A stretch of 64,000 nucleotides of DNA from positions 1,793,086 to 1,857,085 of the forward strand of contig NZ_JH992922.1 of NCBI RefSeq assembly GCF_000315425.1. The letters are read 5' to 3'. The notes beneath the pieces are model-generated. The model was not told the origin of the DNA. It did no database searches and was given only the letters and a program-made list of their open reading frames with translations. This stretch comes from Massilia timonae CCUG 45783. GTDB taxonomy: Bacteria; Pseudomonadota; Gammaproteobacteria; Burkholderiales; Burkholderiaceae_D. Numbering within the stretch: the first letter of the stretch is position 1; every line of letters begins with the position of its first letter. Position numbers and translations under genes: made by a program. This document shows positions 41,708 through 50,318 of the stretch, piece after piece.

Positions 41708-42199
41708 ATGGCCAAGAAAGAGCACGTCTCAGAGACACCCGCCACCCAATTCCTGCGCAAGCATGCCGTCGCATTTTCCGAGCATCCTTATGAGTACGAA
41801 GAGCATGGCGGCACGGCAGTGTCCTCGAGCGCGCTCGGCGTGCCCGAACACGACGTGGTCAAGACCCTGGTGATGCAGGACGAGGCCGCCAAGCCGCTCA
41901 TCGTGCTGATGCATGGCGACTGCAAGGTGTCGACCAAGAACCTGGCGCGCGCCATTCCCTGCAAGTCGGTCGAGCCGTGCAAGCCGGACGTCGCCCAGCG
42001 CCACTCAGGGTATCTGGTCGGCGGCACCTCGCCCTTCGGCATCCGCAAGGCGATGCCGGTCTATGTCGAGGAAAGCATCCTGGCGCTGGACAAGATCTAC
42101 ATCAATGGTGGACGCCGCGGCTACCTGGTCGGCATCGACCCGAAGGTGCTGGTCGACGTGCTGAAGGCGCGTCCGGTGCAGTGCGCCCTGGCCGAGTAG
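41708..42199 (+). CDS. ybaK: Cys-tRNA(Pro)/Cys-tRNA(Cys) deacylase YbaK
   Basis: A 163-residue YbaK/ProX-fold protein. Motifs are SSSALGVPEHDVVKTLVMQ, KVSTKNLARAI and GYLVGGTSPFGIRKAMPVYV, with the conserved GGTSPFG loop. It hydrolyses misacylated Cys-tRNA(Pro). The start ATG at 41708 fits the family N terminus. A 39-base divergent gap separates it from the EEP gene. Confidence 0.92.
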   Translation: MAKKEHVSETPATQFLRKHAVAFSEHPYEYEEHGGTAVSSSALGVPEHDVVKTLVMQDEAAKPLIVLMHGDCKVSTKNLARAIPCKSVEPCKPDVAQRHSGYLVGGTSPFGIRKAMPVYVEESILALDKIYINGGRRGYLVGIDPKVLVDVLKARPVQCALAE

Positions 42200-42280
42200 C
42201 TTTTCCCACCAGCGGCCGATGGTGTATATTCACGACCGATTTCCGGTAATGACATCGGCCGGAACCCACTGAGAGAGTAG

Positions 42281-42904
42281 ATGAACACCCTGATTGCCAC
42301 CATTGCCGCCTATTTGCTCGGCTCGATTTCCTTCGCGGTCGTGATGAGCCGCGTCTTTGGCCTGTCCGACCCGCGCACCTATGGCTCCAAGAATCCCGGC
42401 GCCACCAATGTGCTGCGCAGCGGCAGCAAGAAGGCCGCGATCGCCACCCTGGTCGGCGACGCCGCCAAGGGCTGGCTGGCGGTCTGGCTGGCGATGCGGT
42501 TCGGCCCCGATGTCGGCCTGGATGACACCGGCATCGCCCTGGTCGCGATCGCCGTCTTCATCGGCCACCTGTGGCCCGTGTTCTTCCGCTTCGTGGGCGG
42601 CAAGGGCGTGGCCACCGCGCTGGGCGTCCTGCTCGGCATCAATCCATGGCTCGGCCTGGCGACCCTGGCGACCTGGCTGATCGTCGCCTACGCCTTCCGC
42701 TATTCCTCGCTGGCGGCCCTGGTCGCCGCGATCTTCGCGCCGTTCTACTATGGCCTGCTGTTCGGCGTCGATGCAATCCTGTTCGCCGTGTTCGTGATGA
42801 GCGCGCTGCTGCTGTGGCGTCACAGCAGCAATATCGGCAACCTGATCGCCGGCAAGGAATCGAAGATCGGCAGCAAGTCGGCCGGGGCCAAGAAAGCCAA
42901 GTAA
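42281..42904 (+). CDS. plsY: Glycerol-3-phosphate acyltransferase PlsY
   Basis: A 207-residue inner-membrane enzyme with several transmembrane segments. The acyl-phosphate and glycerol-phosphate loops are visible: [16 protein letters not shown] (35-50), [15 protein letters not shown] and the C-terminal loop [18 protein letters not shown]. PlsY acylates glycerol-3-phosphate using acyl-phosphate, the first step of phospholipid synthesis. Length and motifs are normal. Confidence 0.95.
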   Translation: MNTLIATIAAYLLGSISFAVVMSRVFGLSDPRTYGSKNPGATNVLRSGSKKAAIATLVGDAAKGWLAVWLAMRFGPDVGLDDTGIALVAIAVFIGHLWPVFFRFVGGKGVATALGVLLGINPWLGLATLATWLIVAYAFRYSSLAALVAAIFAPFYYGLLFGVDAILFAVFVMSALLLWRHSSNIGNLIAGKESKIGSKSAGAKKAK

Positions 42905-43003
42905 GCGAAACGGGCCGCCGCGCGCCGGATTTTCTTGCAGGCGTTACCATTCGTCTTGAACAGCGGCGCACCCGCGCCGCGCCGGACAGAAAGGTGGTAC
43001 CCC

Positions 43004-43666
43004 GTGAGCAAGCAACTCAGGATCGATTTTGTGTCGGACGTCTCGTGCCCCTGGTGCGCGATCGGCCTGAAATCGCTGGAACAGGCCCTGTTGAAGGTCG
43101 GCGACGAAGTGCGCGTCGACCTGCATTTCCAGCCCTTCGAGCTGAACCCCGACATGGGCCCGGATGGCCAGGACATCGTCGAGCACGTGACGCAGAAATA
43201 TGGCGCCACGGCCGAGCAGCAAGCCGCCACCCGCGAGACGATCCGCGCACGCGGCGCCGCCGTCGGTTTTACCTTCGACATGGAGCGGCGCGGCCGCATC
43301 TACAACACCTTCGACGCCCACCGCCTGCTGGCTTGGGCCGAGGACGAGGGCATGCAACGCCAGCTCAAGACCGCGCTGCTGGAAGCCTATTTCACCCGCT
43401 GCGAAGACCCGAGCAACCATGAGGTGCTGCTGCGCACGGCCGAAAGCGTCGGCCTGGACCGTGAGCGGGCAGCCATCATCCTGGGCTCCAATGAATATGC
43501 GGAAGACGTGCGCACGCGCGAACAATTCTTCCAGCGCGCCGGCGTCAAGTCGGTGCCGGCGATCATCATCAACCAGCGCCACTTGATTTCCGGCGGCCAG
43601 CCGCCGGAAGTGTTCGAGCGGGCGCTGCGCGAGATTCCGGGGTTGGAGCCGGAAACCACGGCGTGA
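43004..43666 (+). CDS. FrnE-like DsbA-family oxidoreductase
   Basis: A 220-residue thioredoxin-fold protein with the active-site pair CPWC (Cys15, Cys18) right after the first strand, the helical insert of the DsbA/2-hydroxychromene isomerase group, and VKSVPAIIINQRHLISGGQP near the C terminus. No signal peptide, so it is cytoplasmic, as in the FrnE subfamily. The start is taken as GTG at 43004 with AAGGTGG upstream; an earlier frame opening lacks a binding site. It is followed by a hairpin shared with a convergent gene. Confidence 0.88.
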   Translation: MSKQLRIDFVSDVSCPWCAIGLKSLEQALLKVGDEVRVDLHFQPFELNPDMGPDGQDIVEHVTQKYGATAEQQAATRETIRARGAAVGFTFDMERRGRIYNTFDAHRLLAWAEDEGMQRQLKTALLEAYFTRCEDPSNHEVLLRTAESVGLDRERAAIILGSNEYAEDVRTREQFFQRAGVKSVPAIIINQRHLISGGQPPEVFERALREIPGLEPETTA

Positions 43667-43672
43667 TTCAGG

Positions 43673-43704
43673 CGTTGGGTTGGCGGCAAGCCGCCAACCC
43701 AACG
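43673..43704. terminator. Hairpin between convergent genes
   Basis: A perfect 14-bp stem (43673-43686 with 43691-43704) around CAAG, midway between the two stop codons. It lacks a T run on either side but is well placed to end both transcripts. Confidence 0.65.
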
Positions 43705-43711
43705 GTGTCGA

Positions 43712-44557
43712 TCAAGTGAGTTCCAGTACCACCGGCTGATGATCCGACGCCGCCGTCTCCGACTGCACGTCGAGCGAGCTCAAGCGCGACGCCAGGTCGT
43801 CGGTGACGAAGAAATAGTCATAGCATTCAGGCCGCTCGGGCCACGGGAAACCGTGCAGCCCGGTGGTCGGTGCGCGCGCCATGTCGCCGTGCACCGCGCG
43901 CCAGGCGTCCACCAGCGGCAGCGCGCCGGGTTCCGGCGCGCCCAGGAGCGCCTGGTAATCCGGCGCATCCGGCGCGAAATTGAAGTCGCCGCAAAGAATC
44001 GCCGAGCCGGGCCGGAAGCCCAGCTGGAACGGCGCATCGAGATTCGGATCGGGCTGGAACAAACGCGAGCGGGCGCAGGCCTCGGCATGCAGCTCGCGGA
44101 TGCGCGCCACTTGCGCCATGCGCTGCGGCGGCGAATAGTACTCGAGATGGGTGGTCAGCAGGCGCAGCTTGCCAGTCGGCGCATCGACCACGGTTTCGAG
44201 CAGGCCGCGCGGCATGCCGGCCGGGTGCTCCGGATCGGCCGGCCAGGGCAACAGGTGGCGGTGCACCTGCGAGATACGGTATTTGGAGAGGATCAGGTTG
44301 CCGAACAGGCGCGGAACGTTGTTCTTGTAGATTTCACTCGGGGCGTGCTCCATCGCGTGGTAGCCGCCGAATGCGCCGCTGAGCTGCTTGAACTGGTTGG
44401 CGCTGGCGCTGCCCTCGAGCTCGGGGTGGTTGGCCGCCACCTCCTGCAGGCAGATCACATCGGGGTTCAGCCGGCGCAGCACGTCGATGATCGCATGGAT
44501 GCGAATTCGACCGTCCTTGCCACAACCCCAACGAATATTCCAGCTTACTACGCGCAT
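43712..44557 (-). CDS. Second endonuclease/exonuclease/phosphatase family protein
   Basis: A 281-residue EEP-fold protein with RVVSWNIRWGCGKDGRI, DVICLQEVAANHPEL (metal Glu), LLTTHLEYYSPPQR, SAILCGDFNFAPDAPDY, and the terminal AASDHQPVVLEL Asp-His. It is cytoplasmic and its substrate is unknown. It is not closely similar to the EEP protein at 40710-41669, so this is not a recent duplication. Confidence 0.85.
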   Translation of the reverse strand: MRVVSWNIRWGCGKDGRIRIHAIIDVLRRLNPDVICLQEVAANHPELEGSASANQFKQLSGAFGGYHAMEHAPSEIYKNNVPRLFGNLILSKYRISQVHRHLLPWPADPEHPAGMPRGLLETVVDAPTGKLRLLTTHLEYYSPPQRMAQVARIRELHAEACARSRLFQPDPNLDAPFQLGFRPGSAILCGDFNFAPDAPDYQALLGAPEPGALPLVDAWRAVHGDMARAPTTGLHGFPWPERPECYDYFFVTDDLASRLSSLDVQSETAASDHQPVVLELT

Positions 44558-44678
44558 CGTTCACCTCCGTAAATCTTGATCGACGGATATTGCCACCGTT
44601 TGGCGAGCAACGGTCACACGGTAGGATCGATGTCAGGCTGGCAAGTTCAATGGCGAATTCGAGCGATTCCCTTGCTAT

Positions 44679-45719
44679 TCATGCAGCTTCCAGCTCGTCC
44701 AGCGGCCAGCGCGGGCGCACCGTGAAGGCGTAATCGCGCTGGGCCAGCGCCGGGTTGCGCTCGAGGCGCATGGCGCCGGCAAAGGCGATCATGGCGCCGT
44801 TATCGGTGCAGAATTCCAGCTCCGGGTAATACACCTTGAACTTGCGCCTGGCGGCGGCCGCGTTGAGCGATTCGCGCAATTGCTTGTTGGCGCCGACGCC
44901 ACCCGCGATCACGAGGCGCTTCAGGCCCGTATGCTTCATCGCATTCACGCATTTCGCGGTGAGCACGTCGACGATCGCATCGACGAAGCCGCGCGCGATG
45001 TTCGCTTTGTCCTGCTCGCAGATATTGGCGACGACTTTTTCTTCGTGGTTCTTGACCACGGTGAGCACGGCGGTCTTCAGGCCCGAGAAGCTGAAGTTGA
45101 AATCCTTGCTGTGGAGCATGGGGCGCGGCAGGGTATAGGCGGTCGGATCGCCGAACTCCGCCAGGCGCGAAATTGCCGGCCCGCCCGGGTAGCCCAGGCC
45201 CAGCAGCTTGGCCGATTTGTCGAAGGCTTCGCCGGCCGCGTCGTCCAGGGTCTCGCCCAGCAGCGTATAGCTGCCGACGCCGTCGACCCGCATCAGCTGG
45301 GTATGCCCGCCCGAAACCAGCAGCGCGAGGAAGGGAAATTCCGGGCGCTCCGACGCCAGCAGCGGCGACAGCAGGTGGCCTTCGAGGTGGTGCACGCCGA
45401 GCACGGGTTTATCGAGCGCCAGCGCCAGGCTGCAGGCGACCGAGGAGCCGACCAGCAGCGCGCCGGCCAGGCCCGGGCCTTGCGTATAGGCGATGGCGTC
45501 GATGTTCGATGCCGGCAGGTCGGCGCGCTTCAGGACTTCGTCCAATAGCGGAATGGCGCGCCGGATATGGTCGCGCGAAGCGAGTTCCGGTACCACGCCG
45601 CCATACTCCTCGTGCATGGCGACCTGCGAGTGCAGGGCGTGGGACAGTAGGCCGCGCTCGGTGTCATACAGAGCAAAGCCGGTTTCATCGCAGGAGGATT
45701 CGACGCCGAGAACGATCAT
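44679..45719 (-). CDS. tsaD: tRNA N6-adenosine threonylcarbamoyltransferase TsaD
   Basis: A 346-residue ASKHA-fold protein. It has [19 protein letters not shown], the metal-binding [24 protein letters not shown] and [14 protein letters not shown]-terminal metal site lies in [13 protein letters not shown]. It carries out the final transfer in t6A37 synthesis and needs TsaE (29979-30488). tsaD near rpsU-dnaG-rpoD is a classic arrangement, although here aroG, ybiB and an oxidoreductase lie between. Confidence 0.96.
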   Translation of the reverse strand: MIVLGVESSCDETGFALYDTERGLLSHALHSQVAMHEEYGGVVPELASRDHIRRAIPLLDEVLKRADLPASNIDAIAYTQGPGLAGALLVGSSVACSLALALDKPVLGVHHLEGHLLSPLLASERPEFPFLALLVSGGHTQLMRVDGVGSYTLLGETLDDAAGEAFDKSAKLLGLGYPGGPAISRLAEFGDPTAYTLPRPMLHSKDFNFSFSGLKTAVLTVVKNHEEKVVANICEQDKANIARGFVDAIVDVLTAKCVNAMKHTGLKRLVIAGGVGANKQLRESLNAAAARRKFKVYYPELEFCTDNGAMIAFAGAMRLERNPALAQRDYAFTVRPRWPLDELEAA

Positions 45720-45777
45720 GGGAGGAGCAGTGTGAATTAGGCAGAACCGTCGATTTTACCGTACGGTTCGTTCGAAT

Positions 45778-46839
45778 TCACGGACGCTGCAATAACTCCT
45801 TGTGCGCCTGTCGCAACATGGCCTCGGTCTCTTCCCAGCCGATGCAGCCATCGGTCACCGAGCAGCCATAGGTCAGCTGCGACAGGTCGGCGGGAATCGC
45901 CTGGTTGCCGCTGACGATATTCGACTCGATCATCACGCCCACCAGCGATTGATTGCCATGGCGAATCTGCTGGATCACGTCGGACATGACGAGCGGCTGC
46001 AGTTCCGGCTTCTTGTAGCTGTTCGCATGCGAGCAGTCGACCACCAGGTTGGCCGGCAACTTGGCCTTGGTCAGTGCCTGCTCGGCAATCGCCACCGACA
46101 CCGAATCGTAGTTCGGCCGCCCGCCGCCGCCGCGCAGCACGACGTGGCCGTAGGCATTGCCGCTGGTGCGCACGACCGATACCGAGCCTTGACCATTGAT
46201 GCCCAGGAAGGCGTGCGGATTGGCCGAGGACAGCACCGCATTGATCGCGATGCTGACGTCGCCGTCGGTGCCGTTCTTGAAGCCCACCGGCGTGGACAGG
46301 CCGGACGACATCTCGCGGTGGGTCTGCGATTCGGTGGTGCGCGCGCCGATCGCGGTCCAGGCGATCAGGTCGCCCAGGTATTGCGGAGAAATCGGGTCCA
46401 GCGCCTCGGTCGCGGTCGGCAAGCCCAGCTCGCACACGTCGAGCAGGAAGCGGCGCGCGCGTTCCATGCCGACGTCGACGCGGAACGAGTCGTCCATGAA
46501 CGGATCGTTGATATAGCCCTTCCAGCCGGTGGTGGTGCGCGGCTTCTCGAAATACACGCGCATCACCAGCACCATGGTGTCGCTGACTTCGTCCTGCAGC
46601 GCTTTCAGGCGGCGCGCATAGTCGAGGCCGGCTTCGGGGTCGTGGATCGAGCAGGGGCCGACCACGACGAACAGGCGCTTGTCCTTGCGGTCGAGGATAT
46701 TGCGCAGCGTCTCGCGGCCTCCCATGACGGTCGCATAGGCGCGCTCGCTCAGCGGCAGGGCCGCATGCAGTTCGACCGGCGTGGGCATCCGGGTGAACGA
46801 GCTGACGTTGGTATTTTCGATTTGTGGCGTGCTGGTCAT
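45778..46839 (-). CDS. aroG: 3-deoxy-7-phosphoheptulonate (DAHP) synthase
   Basis: A 353-residue class I DAHP synthase. Motifs are FVVVGPCSIHDPEAGLDYAR, MRVYFEKPRTTTGWKG, WTAIGARTTESQTHREMSSG and VVDCSHANSYKKP. It condenses PEP with erythrose-4-phosphate, the first step of the shikimate pathway. The length is that of the feedback-inhibited AroF/G/H group; which amino acid inhibits it cannot be told here. Confidence 0.95.
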   Translation of the reverse strand: MTSTPQIENTNVSSFTRMPTPVELHAALPLSERAYATVMGGRETLRNILDRKDKRLFVVVGPCSIHDPEAGLDYARRLKALQDEVSDTMVLVMRVYFEKPRTTTGWKGYINDPFMDDSFRVDVGMERARRFLLDVCELGLPTATEALDPISPQYLGDLIAWTAIGARTTESQTHREMSSGLSTPVGFKNGTDGDVSIAINAVLSSANPHAFLGINGQGSVSVVRTSGNAYGHVVLRGGGGRPNYDSVSVAIAEQALTKAKLPANLVVDCSHANSYKKPELQPLVMSDVIQQIRHGNQSLVGVMIESNIVSGNQAIPADLSQLTYGCSVTDGCIGWEETEAMLRQAHKELLQRP

Positions 46840-46977
46840 GGTGCTATCTAAAATTCTTCAGGTGGATCGACCAGTGTAGACGGAAATTGCTGCACGTGCA
46901 TAAGCGATATCGCAAAATCCATGCCCCGGTGCCGCCCTGTGCTGCAGGCCAGTCCCGTTCCCGTGTATCCTTTTGCC

Positions 46978-47964
46978 ATGACTACCGACACGAATGACAT
47001 CGAACGCTTTGTCGCGGCCCCCTTCATCAAGGAAATCGGCCGCGGCGTCAAAGGCGCGCGCAGCATGACGCGCGAGGATGCGCGCGCGCTCTACGCCGCC
47101 ATGCTGGAAGGCCGGGTCTCGGACCTGGAACTGGGCGCCATCCTGCTCGCCATGCGCATCAAGGGCGAGTCCGTGGACGAGCTGGCCGGCTTCATGGACG
47201 CCGCCGCAGCCTCGTTCGCGCCGCTGCCCACGCCGCGCGGCGAGTTCGCCCCGGTCCTGATCCCGACCTATAACGGCGCGCGCAAGCTGGCCAACCTGAC
47301 GCCGCTGCTGGCCCTGCTGCTGGCGCGCGAGGGCGTGCCGACCCTGGTGCACGGCGTGCGCACCGACCCGGGGCGCGTGGCCACCGCCGAGATCCTGCGT
47401 GAATTGGGGCTGCTTGAAGCAACCACCGCCGCCGAGGTGCAGAACGAGTTCGCCCACCTGCGTCCGGCCTTCATGCCGATCGAGCACCTGGCCCCGCGGC
47501 TGGCCCAGATGCTGTCGCTGCGGCGGGTGCTGGGCGTGCGCAACTCGACCCACACCCTGGTCAAGATCCTGCAGCCCTTCGACGGCCCGGCGCTGCGCCT
47601 GGTGTCGTACACCCATCCCGAATACCTGGAAACCCTGGGCGGCTTCTTCGAGGGCGTGGACAGTGAAAGCCAGGGCGACGCCTTCCTGATGCGCGGCACC
47701 GAGGGCGAGACCGTGGCCCATCCGCATCGCGCCCAGCGCATCGACTGGTTCCATGCCGGCCAGCGCGCGCTGCTGGTCGAGCGCGATGCGCCGACCGACG
47801 CATTGTCCGAGGTGCCCGATGGCCGTGACGCGGCCACCACCGCGGCCTGGATCGGCGCCGCGCTGCGCGGCGAGGTGCCGGTGCCGGCCTCGATCGCGAC
47901 CCAGGTGGCGTATTGCGTGGAAGTGTCGCGCAAGATCCGCGCGCGCAGCCAGCCGCTGGCTTAG
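46978..47964 (+). CDS. ybiB: DNA-binding protein YbiB (TrpD2 family)
   Basis: A 328-residue glycosyltransferase family 3-fold protein related to TrpD. The helical N-terminal domain has MTREDARALYAAMLEGRVSD, LELGAILLAMRIKGES; the core has TLVHGVRTDPGRVATAEIL. It then continues as VLGVRNSTHTLVKILQPF. YbiB binds nucleic acid rather than acting as a phosphoribosyltransferase. It is divergent from aroG. Confidence 0.9.
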   Translation: MTTDTNDIERFVAAPFIKEIGRGVKGARSMTREDARALYAAMLEGRVSDLELGAILLAMRIKGESVDELAGFMDAAAASFAPLPTPRGEFAPVLIPTYNGARKLANLTPLLALLLAREGVPTLVHGVRTDPGRVATAEILRELGLLEATTAAEVQNEFAHLRPAFMPIEHLAPRLAQMLSLRRVLGVRNSTHTLVKILQPFDGPALRLVSYTHPEYLETLGGFFEGVDSESQGDAFLMRGTEGETVAHPHRAQRIDWFHAGQRALLVERDAPTDALSEVPDGRDAATTAAWIGAALRGEVPVPASIATQVAYCVEVSRKIRARSQPLA

Positions 47965-48042
47965 TTGCTTACGTGAGTGCTGACCGGGACCCGCCGCTGG
48001 CATTACAATGGCGGGTTCGACGCAAGGCAGGAAGCAGCAGGC

Positions 48043-49260
48043 ATGGCAAAACAATACGATGTGGCGGTGATCGGCGCGGGCGCGGCCGGGATGATGTGCG
48101 CGGCCGTGGCGGCCCAGAACGGCAAGCGCGTGGTGCTGATCGACCATGCCGTCAAACTCGCCGAGAAAATCCGCATCTCGGGCGGCGGTCGCTGCAATTT
48201 CACCAATATCAATGCCGCCCCGCAAAACTACCTGTCGCAGAATCCGCACTTCTGCAAGAGCGCGCTGTCGCGCTACACGGCCCAGGACTTCCTGGCGCTG
48301 GTGAAGAAATACCGCATCGCCCACCACGAAAAGCACAAGGGTCAATTGTTCTGCAACGATTCGGCCGAGCAGATCATCGCCATGCTGCGCGCCGAGTGCG
48401 AACTGGGCGGCGTCGAATGGCGTATGCCATGCAAGGTGGCCGGCGTGCAAAAACTGGAGAGCGGTTTTTCCATCGACACCGATGGCGGCGAACTGCTGGT
48501 CGATAGCGTGGTGGTGGCCACCGGCGGCCTGTCGATCCCGAAGATCGGCGCGACCGACCTGGGCTACCGCATCGCAAAACAGTTCGACCTGAAACTGGTG
48601 GAAACCCGTCCCGGCCTGGTGCCGCTGACCTTCGACGGTCCCAGCTGGGAGCCCTTCGTGCCGCTGGCCGGCATCGCGCTCGAGGTCGAGGTGAGCACGG
48701 GCAGCGCGAAAGGGAAGGGCTCGCTGCGCGGCCATTTTCGCGAAGATTTGCTGTTCACGCACCGCGGCCTGTCCGGCCCGGCGATCCTGCAGATTTCCAG
48801 CTACTGGCAGCCGGGCACGCCGATCGTGCTCGACCTGCTGCCCGAGATGGACGTGGCGGAGACCCTGATCGGCCTGAAGAAGACCGAGAAAAAGCAGCTG
48901 GGCAATGTGCTGGCCCAATGGCTGCCGGCGCGCCTGGCCGACGGCTTGCTGACAGCCAATGGCTTCGACCCAGCCGCGCGCTTGCCCGACATGGCCGACG
49001 CGAAATTGCGCAAGCTGGGTGACGCGATCAATCGCTGGTCCATCGTGCCGACCGGCTCGGAAGGGTATCGCAAGGCCGAGGTGACCCTGGGCGGCGTCGA
49101 TACCCGGGAATTGTCGCAGCAAACCATGATGGCCAATAAGGTGCCGGGTTTGTACTTCATCGGCGAAACGGTCGACGTCACCGGCTGGCTGGGCGGCTAC
49201 AACTTCCAGTGGGCCTGGGCATCGGGCGTCGCGGCAGGCTTGGCCATTGCCAATGGCTGA
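48043..49260 (+). CDS. HI0933-family NAD(P)/FAD-dependent oxidoreductase
   Basis: A 405-residue flavoprotein. The N-terminal Rossmann motif is VIGAGAAGMMCAAVAAQNG, followed by KIRISGGGRCNFTN, the HI0933-family signature. The C-terminal FAD-binding part reads GLYFIGETVDVTGWLGGYNF. The substrate is unknown; relatives include BaiN-like enzymes. The start at 48043 follows an AGGAAG-like site. It is upstream of rpsU, separated by the rpsU promoter region. Confidence 0.9.
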   Translation: MAKQYDVAVIGAGAAGMMCAAVAAQNGKRVVLIDHAVKLAEKIRISGGGRCNFTNINAAPQNYLSQNPHFCKSALSRYTAQDFLALVKKYRIAHHEKHKGQLFCNDSAEQIIAMLRAECELGGVEWRMPCKVAGVQKLESGFSIDTDGGELLVDSVVVATGGLSIPKIGATDLGYRIAKQFDLKLVETRPGLVPLTFDGPSWEPFVPLAGIALEVEVSTGSAKGKGSLRGHFREDLLFTHRGLSGPAILQISSYWQPGTPIVLDLLPEMDVAETLIGLKKTEKKQLGNVLAQWLPARLADGLLTANGFDPAARLPDMADAKLRKLGDAINRWSIVPTGSEGYRKAEVTLGGVDTRELSQQTMMANKVPGLYFIGETVDVTGWLGGYNFQWAWASGVAAGLAIANG

Positions 49261-49323
49261 TGTGTCAATTGCGGCACACCGCAGTTGACGGCGTGATAAA
49301 CGCTTCCATTGATCGAAAAACGG

Positions 49324-49332
49324 TGCTAGAAT
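49324..49332 (+). promoter_or_regulatory. Extended -10 promoter of rpsU
   Basis: TGCTAGAAT (49325-49333 region) is an extended -10 (TGn plus TAGAAT at 49327-49332), about 37 bases before the rpsU start. No good -35 is found at standard spacing, as expected for extended -10 promoters. Confidence 0.5.
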
Positions 49333-49368
49333 TTCGTTCTTATCTAAATCCAACGGTTTGATTTTTAC

Positions 49369-49581
49369 ATGACCACTATCCGCCTTAAAGAAAACGAGCC
49401 GTTCGAAGTCGCAATGCGTCGCTTCAAACGCACCATCGAAAAAACTGGTCTGCTGACGGAACTGCGCGCACGCGAGTTCTACGAAAAGCCAACCGCAGAG
49501 CGCAAGCGCAAGCTGGCAGCTGCCGTGAAGCGCCACTACAAGCGCATCCGCAGCCAGCAACTGCCGAAGAAACTGTACTAA
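49369..49581 (+). CDS. rpsU: 30S ribosomal protein S21
   Basis: A 70-residue basic protein starting [20 protein letters not shown], with the S21 segment [20 protein letters not shown] and a Lys/Arg-rich tail. S21 takes part in start-site selection on the 30S subunit. It is the first gene of the rpsU-yqeY-dnaG-rpoD macromolecular synthesis operon and is separated from the rest by a terminator-like hairpin that should give S21 a higher transcript level. Confidence 0.97.
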   Translation: MTTIRLKENEPFEVAMRRFKRTIEKTGLLTELRAREFYEKPTAERKRKLAAAVKRHYKRIRSQQLPKKLY

Positions 49582-49647
49582 TTACAGCTCAGCCGGCCAA
49601 GACCCGGTGACGGCCATGTCTGTCCCGGCGAGTCGCTGATGTCCGCA

Positions 49648-49680
49648 AACCCGCTTCGGTTTCGCCGCAGCGGGTTTTGT
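49648..49680 (+). terminator. Attenuating terminator between rpsU and yqeY
   Basis: AACCCGCT (49648-49655) pairs with AGCGGGTT (49669-49676), followed by TTGTCGTTTG. A partial terminator after rpsU is a known feature of this operon in E. coli; here it is inferred from the hairpin. Confidence 0.7.
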
Positions 49681-49754
49681 CGTTTGTGCCACGCCATAGC
49701 CGGTCTCGTCAGTGGCGTCGCGCATCCAGTCACACCACCGAATACGGAGATTCC

Positions 49755-50204
49755 ATGAGCTTGAAAGAACAACTGACCGAAGATATGAAAGCCGCGATGC
49801 GCGCCAAGGAAAGCGGCCGCCTGGCCGCCGTGCGCCTGATCATCGCCGAAGTCAAGCGCAAGGAACTCGACGAGCAGACCCAGCTGGACGACACCCAGGT
49901 GCTGGCCGTGATCGAAAAGATGATCAAGCAGCGCAAGGATTCGATCACCCAGTTCGAAGCCGGCGGCCGCGCCGACCTGGCCGACGTCGAGAAGGCCGAG
50001 ATGGCCATCCTGTCGACCTATATGCCTGCCGGCCTGTCTGACGAAGAAATCGCCGCCGAAGTCGCCGCCGCCGTGGCCGCCACCGGCGCCAGCGGTCCGC
50101 AAGACATGGGCAAGCTGATGGGCGTGCTCAAGCCGAAGCTGGCGGGCCGTGCCGACATGACCGTCGTATCAGGCCTGGTCAAGAAGGCCCTCGCCGGCGC
50201 TTGA
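49755..50204 (+). CDS. yqeY: GatB/YqeY domain protein
   Basis: A 149-residue helical protein. SLKEQLTEDMKAAMRAKESG and RLIIAEVKRKELDE, then LSTYMPAGLSDEEI, match YqeY. It is homologous to the tRNA-binding tail of GatB, but its role is unsettled. CGGAG lies about 6 bases upstream of the ATG. It sits between rpsU and dnaG, as in many betaproteobacteria. Confidence 0.93.
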   Translation: MSLKEQLTEDMKAAMRAKESGRLAAVRLIIAEVKRKELDEQTQLDDTQVLAVIEKMIKQRKDSITQFEAGGRADLADVEKAEMAILSTYMPAGLSDEEIAAEVAAAVAATGASGPQDMGKLMGVLKPKLAGRADMTVVSGLVKKALAGA

Positions 50205-50318
50205 TTGCCACATGCTGTTCCCGCGCGCTACCGTGCGGGGACATCATCTTGTTGCATATCAACTTGCAGCAAGCGCTGCGGTATAGTCTGACTCTAGACA
50301 AACACTGTGTAACGCCAA

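Noticed and set aside
40710..44557. Recent duplication of the two EEP-fold genes
   Set aside because: They share only the general fold motifs; lengths and sequences differ widely.
46858..49560. Very long minus-strand open frame (about 900 codons) opposite ybiB and the HI0933 gene
   Set aside because: A by-product of high GC in codon third positions. It is His/Gln/Arg/Asp-rich with no domains, while the plus strand has two clear genes.
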